Positions 30,948 through 40,696 of a stretch of DNA of 64,000 bases are shown here, piece after piece. The stretch lies in the NCBI GenBank assembly GCA_028716975.1, contig JAQUOU010000001.1:1-64000 (forward strand), read 5' to 3'. The translations under genes and the position numbers were made by a program. Each line of letters starts with the position of its first letter. The stretch's first letter is position 1. The notes beneath the pieces were generated by a model. That model was given only the letters and a program-made list of their open reading frames with translations, ran no database searches and was not told the DNA's origin. Source of the DNA: Methylobacter sp. (lineage in GTDB: Bacteria > Pseudomonadota > Gammaproteobacteria > Methylococcales > Methylomonadaceae).

Positions 30948-31051
30948 TTATGGAATCTCTGTATAGTCCTTCGACAGGCTTCCTTCGACAAGGCTCTCCT
31001 GAGTTTATCGAAGGGCATGAGCAGAATCAACTTGTTCAGAGATTCCTTAAA
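30948..31051. repeat. Short inverted-end repeat (GGAATCTCTGAA family)
   Basis: TTATGGAATCTCTGTATAG at the left matches the inverted right end, which reads inward TTAAGGAATCTCTGAACAAG. The middle holds CTTCGACAAGGCTCTCCTGA units. It begins 12 bases after the upstream stop codon. Confidence 0.65.
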
Positions 31052-31096
31052 AGGATAAAGCCCGGAGCTGGAATAATATATTCCCACAAGCAGGCT

Positions 31097-31333
31097 CTTG
31101 ATTAGCAAAATGCTTTAGCTAATGTGTCATACCCGCCGATATAAGTGAGTACTGGAAGGATGGCTTAATTAATACTATTGCCGGTGGACTAGATTGTTAC
31201 CCTCCCTGCGTTTCAGCCTTCGTCCTGTGCGACGCGTGTCAATATCCGCTCCCGGCGAATGAGTCCGGCTTTTCCTTATATCCGCCGGTATCACGCTGTC
31301 TCCGTTTAGCTGACGATTCATACTAATCAGAAG
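31097..31333. repeat. MITE-like element, diverged copy
   Basis: The left end TTGATTAGCAAAATGCTTTAGC resembles the inverted right end (reading inward CTGATTAGTATGAATCGTCAGC). The interior phrase GAATGAGTCCGGC is shared with the copy at 19513-19746. No gene inside; the rest of the gap to 31541 shows nothing else. Confidence 0.55.
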
Positions 31334-31541
31334 GCGTTTGTAATTTAGTTTGAAAGGTTGATATACATACATAAATGTAATAGCATCTCGTCTAACGCTG
31401 CGAGTATGGCGTTATACGCCTGCTCTTGAAAATTAATATCCAGCAAATGAGTATCTACTTATTGCTAGAAACAATAACTCTCATTGACTTCTGGCAGTCA
31501 TTCTGATTTAAAATCCCATGCATAAATAAATGAGGTGGCCA

Positions 31542-32702
31542 ATGATCAATAGCAGAGGGCGTAAAAGGGCGACATTACCAACGATGAAACAACTATTTAT
31601 TGAATGTGCCATTGTTGGCGTGATAGCCGGCACGGTTTCCACTGCCGAAGCTCGGACGCTCGAGTGCGGCACATTTAAATTTCCCCGCTGCAGCGGCCCT
31701 GATTATCAGTACGATCGTAAATTCAAGCCCAAGTTGGGCTTCGGCGGTTTCGGCGGCGGCGGGAGTTGCAAGGCAACCAGAACGCCGGTCGTGTTTATTC
31801 ATGGTAATGCGGACCGGGCGACTAACTGGGATTCCGGAATCACCGGTCCTATAGGTAACTTTGAAAAACCTAAAAACTCGGTTTATGACACATTCAAAGC
31901 CCATGGCTACAAGGACTGCGAGCTATTTGGAATAACGTATTTGACCAAGGCGGAGCGCGATGCCCCGCAGTCGAACTATCACAGCCCGGAAAAATACAAG
32001 ATCATCAAGGGTTTCATCGATGCGGTCAAAACGTATACAGGCCAAACTAAAGTTGATGTGGTAACACACTCATTGGGCGTATCCATGACTATTGCCAGCT
32101 TGACTTATTATGATGCTCAAAACGGCGGGCATGAGGCCTGGGACAGCGTACGCAAGTTTGTAAACATCGCCGGCGGCATCCGTGGACTTAGCTCATGCCT
32201 TTACACAGGTTATGCCAATCCGCTGGTGAAGACCTGCGGCTCCGAAAATGCGCTAAACCGCTACATTTTTGGTTTTTACCCGGATACGGGTACCGCATTG
32301 GGCTTTAACGACTGGACGGGAGCCGAAGGACCCTTCAGCATGCGCCGGGCACCTATGGTTGATAACAGCGTGGAGTTTTATACCCTCCATGCCGGCGAGC
32401 ACGATCAAATTCATTGCGGCACTTTGCAGGGCATCGCAGATTGCAGCAAAGGAGCGCTGTTCCTCAAAAGTCCCAATATAAAGGCCCAGTTAAACATCGG
32501 CGCCGGTGCAAATGCTGAGCAGGTTGATTTCAACTTCAAAGACTGGAGTCCTTTTGTTCAGATGGGGGGAGATGCCGATGGTATCGGTCATTTTAAGGCA
32601 AAGAATAATAGCGGAGAAATCATTTACCAGATGCTCAATTCGGATTGTACTGGGCTGGACTGTAAAGGTTCTTATGCAGGCGGACCTGTCATAGCGGATT
32701 GA
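31542..32702 (+). CDS. PhaZ7-type extracellular poly(3-hydroxybutyrate) depolymerase
   Basis: 386 residues from the ATG at 31542 (GAGGTGG before it). An export signal lies around LFIECAIVGVIAGTVSTAEA, with the mature protein beginning near RTLECG. The sequence follows PhaZ7 of Paucimonas lemoignei block by block: GFGGFGGGGSCKATRTPVVFIHGN, YKDCELFGITYL, KVDVVTHSLGVSM, VRKFVNIAGGIRGL, YTGYAN and DCTGLDC near the end. The triad is Ser177 (HSLG), Asp288 and His350 (GIGHF), with spacing close to PhaZ7. PhaZ7 attacks amorphous PHB. The surface loop rich in aromatic residues in PhaZ7 is changed here (RYIFGFYPDTGTALGFNDW), so polymer binding may differ. No linker or starch-type binding domain is present, as in PhaZ7. 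Confidence 0.88.
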   Translation: MINSRGRKRATLPTMKQLFIECAIVGVIAGTVSTAEARTLECGTFKFPRCSGPDYQYDRKFKPKLGFGGFGGGGSCKATRTPVVFIHGNADRATNWDSGITGPIGNFEKPKNSVYDTFKAHGYKDCELFGITYLTKAERDAPQSNYHSPEKYKIIKGFIDAVKTYTGQTKVDVVTHSLGVSMTIASLTYYDAQNGGHEAWDSVRKFVNIAGGIRGLSSCLYTGYANPLVKTCGSENALNRYIFGFYPDTGTALGFNDWTGAEGPFSMRRAPMVDNSVEFYTLHAGEHDQIHCGTLQGIADCSKGALFLKSPNIKAQLNIGAGANAEQVDFNFKDWSPFVQMGGDADGIGHFKAKNNSGEIIYQMLNSDCTGLDCKGSYAGGPVIAD

Positions 32703-32730
32703 TCTCTCACACGATAGTTCTTAGTCCCTA

Positions 32731-32829
32731 ATTCTGGGTTCGCCGCGAGCGAGTTGGAATGTGCGTAGCACAGGGCAAAGCCCGATCCGTAGAGAGTAGG
32801 TGAGCCGAAGTTTCTTGCTAATCAGGATT
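32731..32829. repeat. One-ended fragment of the TTGCTAATCAGG element
   Basis: Ends in TTTCTTGCTAATCAGGA, identical to the right end of the element at 14884-15153, and contains CGCCGCGAGCGAG-type interior. A matching left end is not seen. Confidence 0.5.
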
Positions 32830-32859
32830 GTCTTTTCGCTTCATTGCTTGAATAACATA

Positions 32860-33050
32860 ATCCTAAAAACCGGAGTTGGATTATGGGAAAGCCGTTCGTG
32901 CTGAGCTTGTCGAAGCATGAACAGCCTTCACACGCTCACTCATTGGGTGAGTATTCCAAAATCCCCCACCCTTCGACAGGCTCATCGACAGGCTCAGGGC
33001 GAACGGGCGAACGGGATTTTGGAATACTCAACATTTTGGGGTTTTTTCTG
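32860..33050. repeat. Second composite palindromic element
   Basis: Begins TAATCCTAAAAACCGGAGTT and contains an AAGCCGTTCGTG hairpin and an ATTCCAAAATCCC / GGGATTTTGGAAT hairpin, with CTTCGACAGGCTCA loops. These are the same modules as 28124-28292 in the other order. The following 33085-33190 holds another common repeat type (GATGCGCT ... GATGCGCTTC). Confidence 0.7.
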
Positions 33051-33228
33051 ATTTTTGCATTTCTCCTTTCCCCTGGCCCGGCAGGCGCTCCAAGGGCTAG
33101 GCGACTATCACGTATCAACGCTTATAGGATGCGCTGAACGAAGGGAAGCGCAATGTTCGCGATTGATGCGCTTCGCACCTCAACGCATTCTGGGCAAAAA
33201 ACAATATGCAGCGGCTTTACAACGGTAC

Positions 33229-33867
33229 TTATTCACTTCTCTCGGTCACTACGGCATCAATGCCGTTCTGTCTTAACCGCGCCCTGATGGTGCTGACGCT
33301 GGCCATGCGGGTATAAGGCCCTATTTTTACCCTGCTCCAGGTCACGTTTCCTACTTTTGCTTTTTCAACTTTGGATTCGATACCCATTAAGGCGAGTTTT
33401 GCTCGTAGCTGATCGGCTTCTTTAAACTTCTTGAAGGAGCCCGCCTGCAGTATATAGCGGGTTTCTTTGGCCTTACCGACCCGTTCTTCCCGGGTGCGAG
33501 TCTTGATTTCGTAATCCGGTACGACCACTTCTTTATCAGGCAAAATGGTATAAAAATCAAACTGCGGCGACTTGGGCTGTTCGGGTTCACTCTTTTTTTC
33601 CTGCTTGAGTATTTCCTTTTTTGAGGTAGCAGTCGTCTCGGGTTTGGGTGTCGGTAAGGGTTGTGAAATTTGAGAAGTATTTATTTGTTTGGAGCCTGAT
33701 TGCTTCGACCCCGAACTTCGCAAATAAACTAAAAACACTACAAAGGCAATAATCAGGGCCGTAATCAGCATCCATTTCCACACGCTAACGCCTGGCTTGC
33801 TGCCGTATTTTTGCCTGCGTGATGAACTATTTTTGCCCTGGGCTCTGTATTTGTAATCTTTGGCCAT
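33229..33867 (-). CDS. SPOR-domain membrane protein
   Basis: 212 residues. A basic cytoplasmic start (KYRAQGKNSSSRRQKYGSKPG) leads to one membrane helix (WMLITALIIAFVVFLVYL, about 32-49). A low-complexity periplasmic linker follows, then a C-terminal SPOR domain (about 138-210, YILQAGSFKKFKEADQLRAKL and VTWSRVKIGPYTRM). SPOR domains bind denuded peptidoglycan at the division septum; the layout is that of FtsN. The start is one base from the argS stop, the argS-ftsN arrangement common in gammaproteobacteria, so it may be the FtsN equivalent. Confidence 0.88.
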   Translation of the reverse strand: MAKDYKYRAQGKNSSSRRQKYGSKPGVSVWKWMLITALIIAFVVFLVYLRSSGSKQSGSKQINTSQISQPLPTPKPETTATSKKEILKQEKKSEPEQPKSPQFDFYTILPDKEVVVPDYEIKTRTREERVGKAKETRYILQAGSFKKFKEADQLRAKLALMGIESKVEKAKVGNVTWSRVKIGPYTRMASVSTIRARLRQNGIDAVVTERSE

Positions 33868-33868
33868 G

Positions 33869-35629
33869 TTACATCGATTCAGGCGTACTGATATTTAATA
33901 AACCCAATCCGTTTGACAATACCTGTTTTACAGCACCTATCAAATTCAATCGGGCATCGCGGATCCTGGCATCTTCTACAAGAAACTGATGGGCATTATA
34001 GTAAGTATGGAAATCATTCGCCAACTCGCGTAAATAATGGATCAACTGATGCGGCTCATATTGCAGCGCCGCGCGTTCCAGTATTTCGGGGTAACGGGCC
34101 AAAGTCCCTACTATATTAATTTCGTGCTCTTCAGTTAAAAGATCCAGGTTTTCCATGCCGGACAGCAGATTTCTTTCCCAGCCCTTTTCATCCAGTTGAC
34201 GCAATACGCTACATACCCTGGCGTAAGCATATTGTACGTAGAACACCGGATTTTCATTGGACTTTGAGGTCGCCAGTTTCAAATCAAAATCCATATGCTG
34301 CTCAGATCGGCGCAACACATAAAAAAACCGGGCCGCATCTTTGCCGACTTCATTACGCAATTGCCTTAAGGTGACAAACTCGCCCGACCGCGTGGACATT
34401 TGCACTTTTTCCTCGCCGCGATAAAGCGTTGCAAACTGCACCAGCAGCACATTTAACCTGGATTCCTCAGCCCCCAGGGCCTGCATTGCCGCTCTGACCC
34501 TGGGAATATAACCGTGATGATCTGCGCCCCAAACATTAATGATCCGGTCAAAACCGCGATCCAGCTTGTTCATATGGTAGGCAATATCAGAAGCAAAGTA
34601 AGTGGACTGGCCGTTTTCCCTAACCACAACCCGGTCTTTTTCATCGCCTAACCGGCTGGATGCAAACCAGGTCGCGCCATCCTGCTCATAAAGATGTCCA
34701 CCGGCGCGCAAGCGCTCCAGCGCTCTTTCGACTGAACCATCATCCATCAGCCGGCGTTCTGAAAACCATTCTTGATAATCAACGCCAAACTCTTTCAGGT
34801 CTATCCTGATGTCTTCCAGTATAGTGTCCAGGCCAACCTGGAAGAAATCCCGGTAAAGCAAAGGGCCAAGCAAGGCTTTTGTTCGCTCAACAATTGCATC
34901 AATATATATTTCCTTGTCGCCTCCCTGCGGCTCATCCGGCGGCAGGTCTCCCAATACCACCTCTAGAGGCCTGCGGTATTCATTACCGGTTTTTTTATGA
35001 ATATCCCGGGCAATTTCCCGCACGTAGTCTCCGCGATAGCCATTACTTGGAAAATGCACAATCTCTCTGCATTCTTCAAGATACCTCAGCCAGATACTGG
35101 CGGCGAGTATATCCATCTGCCGTCCGGCATCATTGACATAATATTCGCGCTGCACCTCAAAACCGACCGCCTGTAATAAATCGGCGACCGCCGAACCGTA
35201 GGCGGCGCCACGGCCGTGTCCCACATGCAAAGGCCCGGTGGGATTGGCTGAAACAAACTCAACCTGAACTTTTTGGCCCGCCCCGGCCTTACTTAAGCCA
35301 AATTCACGGCCTTCGTTATGGATTTGCCTGATAATCTGATGCTGGGAATCGGAATTAATAAAAAAATTGATAAAACCCGGCCCGGCCAGTTCAACCTTAT
35401 AGACTGCCTCATGCCAAGGCAGCGCGGAAATAATTTTTTCGGCCAGTTGCCTGGGATTTGCTTTAGCCTGTTTTGCCAGCGCCAAGGCGAGATTTGAGGC
35501 AAAATCGCCATGCTGTGCATCCCGCGTGCGCTCAACCGCAATATTGGGGATAATTTCCGGGCCGAGAACACCTTGGGCCTTCAATGTTTGAACGGCTTGC
35601 CGGATAAGCTCCTCTATCTTTTGTTTCAT
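33869..35629 (-). CDS. argS: Arginyl-tRNA synthetase
   Basis: 586 residues, normal length for class I ArgRS. It has the N-terminal Add1 domain, the HIGH-type motif in [19 protein letters not shown] near residue 131, a KMSK-like site QMSTRSG, and the C-terminal anticodon-binding domain ([17 protein letters not shown]). It attaches arginine to tRNA-Arg. It is followed directly by the SPOR gene and preceded by priA 58 bases upstream on the same strand. Confidence 0.96.
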   Translation of the reverse strand: MKQKIEELIRQAVQTLKAQGVLGPEIIPNIAVERTRDAQHGDFASNLALALAKQAKANPRQLAEKIISALPWHEAVYKVELAGPGFINFFINSDSQHQIIRQIHNEGREFGLSKAGAGQKVQVEFVSANPTGPLHVGHGRGAAYGSAVADLLQAVGFEVQREYYVNDAGRQMDILAASIWLRYLEECREIVHFPSNGYRGDYVREIARDIHKKTGNEYRRPLEVVLGDLPPDEPQGGDKEIYIDAIVERTKALLGPLLYRDFFQVGLDTILEDIRIDLKEFGVDYQEWFSERRLMDDGSVERALERLRAGGHLYEQDGATWFASSRLGDEKDRVVVRENGQSTYFASDIAYHMNKLDRGFDRIINVWGADHHGYIPRVRAAMQALGAEESRLNVLLVQFATLYRGEEKVQMSTRSGEFVTLRQLRNEVGKDAARFFYVLRRSEQHMDFDLKLATSKSNENPVFYVQYAYARVCSVLRQLDEKGWERNLLSGMENLDLLTEEHEINIVGTLARYPEILERAALQYEPHQLIHYLRELANDFHTYYNAHQFLVEDARIRDARLNLIGAVKQVLSNGLGLLNISTPESM

Positions 35630-35687
35630 TGCTTCACTGCGTTTGTCAGATCAAATAAATAGTCATACATTATCCATGAAAACACCA

Positions 35688-37919
35688 TTAATACAAATCC
35701 ACCGGATCGACATCCAAAGACCAGCGAACTTTTTTTGCGTATTTGAGTTTTTCAATTTCCGGCAGTGCCTCATCAAATAATTTATGCAATTCCCGGCGTT
35801 TAGTGCTCTGAAAAAGCAACTGGAAACGATAAAGACCTGCCCGTCTGGCCATAGGCGCAGCGACCGGCCCCAAAACCTGAATATGGGCTTTATTATTGTA
35901 CGGCCGTACCAATTCCACGATGGCCTGAAGAAAAGCCAGCGGCATTTGCGCATCAACCGCTTGCGCTCTTAACAAGGCTTGATAACTGAAAGGCGGCAAC
36001 CCTGCTTCTTTTCGCTCTGCCAAGGCGGCTTTTGCAAAACTGCTGTAATCCTGGTTGAGAAGCGTGGTTAACAAGGGATGCTCGGGCTTGCGAGTCTGCA
36101 TAATGACTTTGCCGGGTTTGTCAGCCCGTCCGGCGCGGCCGGAGACTTGCACAATCATTTGCGCGAGTTTTTCGGCGGCGCGAAAATCTATGCTGAACAG
36201 GCCGCTGTCAACATCAAGAATCGACACCAATGTAACATTGGGAAAATGATGGCCTTTAGACAACATTTGGGTCCCCAGGATAATATCCACTTTACCTTCA
36301 TTAATTTGCTTCAAATAGCCTTCCAGCGAACCTTTGCGTTGGGTGGAATCACGATCCAGGCGAATGATACTTTTATCCGCAAATAATTCATTCAAGACTT
36401 TTTCGACGCGTTCGGTGCCTAATCCCAACGGTGTCAATTCACCGGTTTTGCAAGCCGGACACTGGTTAATCAAGCGCTGTTCGCGCGCGCAATGATGACA
36501 ACGAAGCATTCTGTCAACATAATGAATTACCAGATTGGCGTCGCAGCGCAGGCAGCGGGCGGCCCATCCGCAACCGTGGCAAATCAGCGTAGGCGCAAAA
36601 CCGCGCCGGTTTAAAAATAATAGTACCTGTTCATTTTTTGCCAGGGTTATTTTAATTTCTTCAATAAGCTGTTCTGACAAGCCTTCCTGCATTTGCTTAT
36701 TCCTGATATCCAGCAACTGCAAGACTGGCTCTATCGCATTGCCCGCTCTCTCCGGTAAATGCAGCAACCGGTAATGCTTTTTATCAACGTTATGCAGGCT
36801 TTCCAGGGAGGGCGTAGCCGAGCCCAGTAAGACGGGAATATTTAATATTTTTCCACGCACCACCGCGACATCCCTGGCAGAAAAGCGAAAGCCCTCCTGT
36901 TGCTTGAAGGAAACATCATGTTCTTCATCAAGAATAATCAGGCCCGGATTTCTTAACGGCGTAAATAAAGCTGATCTTGTACCCAGCAATATGGAACATT
37001 CGCCCTGCTGCATTTTGAGCCAGGCAGTTTGCCGCTCCCTGTCTGTTAATTTGGAATGCGACAGGCATTGAGATACAGCAAAACGCTGCCTGAAACGTTC
37101 TTCAAGCTGAGGTGTCAGAGTAATTTCCGGCAGTAATATCAGCACCTGCTGCCCCCGTTCCAGTACGGAACGGATAACCTGCAGGTACACTTCTGTTTTG
37201 CCGCTGCCGGTAATGCCCTCCAGTAAAAATACCCCAAACAGCCCCAAGCCCTCTTTTATGGCATCTACTGCCGATTGCTGTTGCGTATTGAGTTGTAATA
37301 CATCCTCCCTGACTAAAGATTCGGCAAACTTAACTCTGGAGTCAGGCTGTGCGATTTGTATCAGCTGCTTATCCATTAACAATCTTACTGCAGGCCGCCA
37401 GTTTTTATTCCAGTCTGAAAGCCCGGTTTCAGACAGAGGCAGTTGATCCTGTTGAAATTTTTCCAGCAGGCTTTTCTGTTTGCGCGCCCGGTTAAATTGA
37501 TTACTGTCAGTAGCTTGGCCCCACTGAGTCAGGCTATAGTATTTTTCTGTTTGAACCACAGCCGGCTTGCCCTGGCGCAATGCTACGGGAAACGCTGCGC
37601 TGATCACTTCGCCTAAAGGATGGTGATAATAGCCGCTGGCCCAATGCAGCAAGCGCAGGTCTTTTGCCCGTAACAGGGATTTCTCATCCAAAATCCGCGT
37701 CACGCGTTTTAACTTAACTATATCAATTTCACTATGACTGGCAATTTCAACCAGAAAAGCGATTTTTTTACCTTTTCCGAAAGGAATTTCGAGCCGTGTC
37801 CCCGCTTTTATATTATCGTGGCCGCAATTATCCGGGGCCAGATAATCGAACAAGCGGTATACCGGAACTGAAACAGCAACCCTGAAAATCAGATTATTTC
37901 CATTGCCTAACTTAGCCAT
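35688..37919 (-). CDS. priA: Primosomal helicase PriA
   Basis: 743 residues. The N-terminal DNA-binding domain (RVAVSVPVYRLFDYLAPDN) precedes a superfamily 2 helicase with Walker A GITGSGKTEVYLQ, the DEEH box (LIILDEEHDVSFKQQEG) and GSATPSLES. Zinc-binding cysteines follow (CHGCGWAARCLRC, CHHCAREQRLINQCPAC), then motifs such as LGTQMLSKGHHFPNVTLV and SGRAGRADKPG. It restarts collapsed replication forks. Two perfect DnaA boxes lie 75-95 bases upstream of its start. It leads the priA-argS-SPOR group. Confidence 0.96.
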   Translation of the reverse strand: MAKLGNGNNLIFRVAVSVPVYRLFDYLAPDNCGHDNIKAGTRLEIPFGKGKKIAFLVEIASHSEIDIVKLKRVTRILDEKSLLRAKDLRLLHWASGYYHHPLGEVISAAFPVALRQGKPAVVQTEKYYSLTQWGQATDSNQFNRARKQKSLLEKFQQDQLPLSETGLSDWNKNWRPAVRLLMDKQLIQIAQPDSRVKFAESLVREDVLQLNTQQQSAVDAIKEGLGLFGVFLLEGITGSGKTEVYLQVIRSVLERGQQVLILLPEITLTPQLEERFRQRFAVSQCLSHSKLTDRERQTAWLKMQQGECSILLGTRSALFTPLRNPGLIILDEEHDVSFKQQEGFRFSARDVAVVRGKILNIPVLLGSATPSLESLHNVDKKHYRLLHLPERAGNAIEPVLQLLDIRNKQMQEGLSEQLIEEIKITLAKNEQVLLFLNRRGFAPTLICHGCGWAARCLRCDANLVIHYVDRMLRCHHCAREQRLINQCPACKTGELTPLGLGTERVEKVLNELFADKSIIRLDRDSTQRKGSLEGYLKQINEGKVDIILGTQMLSKGHHFPNVTLVSILDVDSGLFSIDFRAAEKLAQMIVQVSGRAGRADKPGKVIMQTRKPEHPLLTTLLNQDYSSFAKAALAERKEAGLPPFSYQALLRAQAVDAQMPLAFLQAIVELVRPYNNKAHIQVLGPVAAPMARRAGLYRFQLLFQSTKRRELHKLFDEALPEIEKLKYAKKVRWSLDVDPVDLY

Positions 37920-37994
37920 AGTCTTTAAAGTATTTCTGATGATTTAGTGCTAAGTCATTATGGGGTTTGAACTATTTCAGTTACTCACAGAAAC

Positions 37995-38015
37995 TGTGGA
38001 TAACTCTGTGGATAA
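37995..38015. promoter_or_regulatory. Two perfect DnaA boxes beside an AT-rich stretch
   Basis: TGTGGATAA, the complement of the consensus TTATCCACA, occurs at 37995-38003 and 38007-38015, 12 bases apart. The next 200 bases (to 38230) are strongly AT-rich and hold no gene. The sites are upstream of priA. Confidence 0.7.
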
Positions 38016-38265
38016 GCGGTTTTCAAAAGTCCTTACTGACGGTTTTTATTACAGTTTTGTTACTTTGAATAGTTTTGCTACATTAATTTATTTTAGTTAT
38101 TTTTCAATAAGTTATATAAAAATAGACAGCCATGTTAAAATTATCCTGCTGTGCTTCAGCTAAATTTAAGGTCAAGCTGTTTAATGTGTATATTTAATTT
38201 GATGCGAAAAAAAATTGTTGATTATGTGTGTCATCGCGACTTGACAAAGATTCGGTTAGAGTCTA

Positions 38266-39069
38266 TCAAGGCTTGATAAATTTGATCGTCATGCGATCGC
38301 TTTCGCCTATGGACAAATATTTTTCCCTGTCTTTGTCCTTGAGTTTTAAAGAAGGCGGCAAAGTCCAGACGCCTTCAGGATAATTTTTTGTATCTTTATC
38401 ATTGGCATTAATTTCAGATTTTGCCAGAAACTCAAAACCGGCGTTCCTGGCCAGCGCAATTACATAATCTTCACTCACATAACCGGATAATGCCTGCGTA
38501 TCCTGCGGCTTTACGGTGCTGTTTCTATGTTCTACAACTCCTAAAATACCGCCTGGCTTTAAAGCTTTATACATGGCGCTAAATACTGACGCCGCCTGGT
38601 CGTTTCTCATCCAGTTATGGACATTCCGAAACGTTAAAACCCTGTCTGCCGACCTGTCCGGCGCTATTTGCCATAATGACGGCGGCTGCAACACAGTCAG
38701 CTTAACTTTTCCGTATAGATGCGGATGTTGATGCAGTTTTTTAACAAATTCATCGAGACTCTTTTTACGATAAGGCAGATCAGCATCGGGTGAAAAATGC
38801 GCAGCATACAGTTTGCCTTTATTTTTTAAATAGGGCGCCAGAATTTCGGTGTACCAGCCTTCCCCGGGCCAGACTTCGACCACTGACATCGTATTCCTGA
38901 CATCAAAAAATGCCAGTGTTTGTTCCGGGTGCCGGTATTTATCCCGGTTTTTATGTTCTGCGGAACGGTGTTTCCCTGCAATGGCTTGCTGTAAATCGGT
39001 CAAATTATCTTTAGCCTGTACCGATGAAAAACCGGTTACAAGCAATAACATCCATAAAAATTTTTTCAT
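38266..39069 (-). CDS. Exported SAM-dependent methyltransferase-like protein
   Basis: 267 residues from the ATG at 39069, chosen because it begins a clean signal peptide (MKKFLWMLLLVTGFSSVQA). The mature part has a class I methyltransferase fold: VVEVWPGEGWYTEILAPYL as motif I, DRVLTFRNVHNWM, and LKPGGILGVVEHRN. It belongs to the group of predicted methyltransferases often annotated with signal peptides. SAM is not expected in the periplasm, so either it is a different enzyme using the fold or it acts in an unexpected way. It follows dsbB on the same strand with 13 bases between. Confidence 0.85.
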   Translation of the reverse strand: MKKFLWMLLLVTGFSSVQAKDNLTDLQQAIAGKHRSAEHKNRDKYRHPEQTLAFFDVRNTMSVVEVWPGEGWYTEILAPYLKNKGKLYAAHFSPDADLPYRKKSLDEFVKKLHQHPHLYGKVKLTVLQPPSLWQIAPDRSADRVLTFRNVHNWMRNDQAASVFSAMYKALKPGGILGVVEHRNSTVKPQDTQALSGYVSEDYVIALARNAGFEFLAKSEINANDKDTKNYPEGVWTLPPSLKLKDKDREKYLSIGESDRMTIKFIKP

Positions 39070-39082
39070 ATATTGATCTCGG

Positions 39083-39595
39083 TTAAGACAGAGTGGTGTC
39101 ACGATTCCAGATTTGTAAAAGACTTAGCGTCGCCAGCATTAAAAATGCAAGCAAAGTCCAGGCAGGCATGCTAAAACCCAGCAGTGTCCAGTCGACCTTG
39201 GCGCAATCGCCGGTGCCGCTAAGCAGTAACTTTACAGTTTCAAATAAAGGAAGATTCTGCAGCACATATTCCAGACCGGGACCGCATTCCGGCACTTCCT
39301 CAGGCGGCAAATGCTGTAGCCAGACATGCCGGGTTGAAATAGCTGCGCCGCATAAAGCGGTTATGGCACCTAAAATAGCATAGCGTGTTATTCCCTTTTG
39401 ATTGGGATTATGTAGCCCTGCTATTAAAAAAACCATGCCGGTCGCCAGGATGGCAAGACGCTGTGAGATACATAGCGGACAAGGTTCCAACCCTTGCACA
39501 AATTGAAAGTAAGCTCCCATTGCCAGCAAAGTCATGCAGCCCAGGAAGCCCAATAAAAACCAGATTCTCGGATTAAATTTTATCAATTTCAACAT
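39083..39595 (-). CDS. dsbB: Disulfide bond formation protein B
   Basis: 170 residues with four membrane helices. The quinone-side CxxC is in GLEPCPLCISQRLA (Cys39, Cys42), and the second periplasmic Cys pair lies around LPPEEVPECGPGLE and SGTGDCAKVDW. It reoxidises DsbA by passing electrons to quinone. No dsbA is in the window. It probably forms one transcript with the exported methyltransferase-like gene. Confidence 0.94.
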   Translation of the reverse strand: MLKLIKFNPRIWFLLGFLGCMTLLAMGAYFQFVQGLEPCPLCISQRLAILATGMVFLIAGLHNPNQKGITRYAILGAITALCGAAISTRHVWLQHLPPEEVPECGPGLEYVLQNLPLFETVKLLLSGTGDCAKVDWTLLGFSMPAWTLLAFLMLATLSLLQIWNRDTTLS

Positions 39596-40270
39596 TGCTC
39601 AACTTCTCTTTTAAACGATTTTTTCCCTTGCAGGGCCTATTACCACCAAAACTTCACCTACCTCCAGGTAGTGCTCTTTCTCTCCGATTACAAAAGGCAA
39701 TCGATTACCATTCATTAATACAAAGTATTGGCTCCGGATTAAAATAAAAATGCATTTTGTCTTTTTTCAAGATGTTTCGCGATATGCCGCTTTGCCGGCT
39801 AAAACCGCAAAATAATAATAAACCGGCCAAATCCTCTCAGTTCGGCATAAGTCGCAACTCGTGCGTTTCCTCACTGAATGCCGCAACAATGATGGGAACA
39901 TGAAAAGACACAAAGCCCATGCCAATCAGAATCAATATCATCGCAACTATTCGCCCGTCAGCTCATGCGGCAATAAGAATTCGATGTCAATCATCGAAGG
40001 ATGTGCGGAATTCTACAATATCCTTTATGAAATAGCCTCGACATTTCAAATCGGGTATAAATCCGCCTACCTGTCAGCACATCCTATACTCAGCGCAAAT
40101 ACCGCCTCGCTCTCACCCGACAGGACGCCAATCAGATCGTCTTGGGCAGCATTGATCTTGAGGCTGCTTTCAGTTGTAAGTTAATAAAGATAATTTAACA
40201 GGCCCGGAGTATATTTAGTGATTCTCTAAATATTGTATGATTCCCTTATTCAAAATTATAGGTGTTGATA
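39596..40270. other. Intergenic region, no recognised gene
   Basis: About 670 bases. A 107-codon frame at 39861-40184 (+) gives a Ser/Asn-rich product with no family resemblance. A second frame just beside it ends KYRLALTRQDANQIVLGSID, which looks more protein-like but has no start. The region may hold gene remnants; I could not identify them. Confidence 0.4.
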
Positions 40271-40474
40271 ATGAACGATTACGACAACGTAAAAAAAGTT
40301 AAGCGCATTGCTGCAGTGATTTATCTTGTATGCATGGCGATAGTGATTGGTGGAACTTATCTGTCAGAACAGCATAAGAAACAAAGTATAAAAATATCAG
40401 AGAAGGAATCACAAACATTGCTGATGCCCGATGAAAAACCGGTTATTTTTTCAGATTCCCGGAGCCGGAATTAA
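40271..40474 (+). CDS. Small single-span membrane protein
   Basis: 67 residues (MNDYDNVKKVKRIAAVIY...). One helix, IAAVIYLVCMAIVIGGTYLS, with charged flanks suggests an inner-membrane protein with a periplasmic tail. No family recognised. The Shine-Dalgarno sequence is weak (AGGTGTTGATA). Confidence 0.5.
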   Translation: MNDYDNVKKVKRIAAVIYLVCMAIVIGGTYLSEQHKKQSIKISEKESQTLLMPDEKPVIFSDSRSRN

Positions 40475-40696
40475 CTGAGGCCAGATTTTGCATTGCCTAT
40501 TAGTTGTTGGAAATTCAATACTGACTCAAGCTAAATAGAGATGTCGGATATTATAATAACGATAAATCCCCATAGCTGAAATGTGGCTATATCTCCTATA
40601 ATAGTGTCTGGTGCAGTGCTACGGATTCCGGATTTGAATTTCTTGCGAATCGCTGAGCTTATATCACCGTCAATTTAGGTAGCAAGGAGGTTTATC

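Noticed and set aside
39861-40184. 107-codon plus-strand frame
   Set aside because: Ser/Asn-rich composition, no ribosome-binding site and no recognisable family; described only as intergenic.
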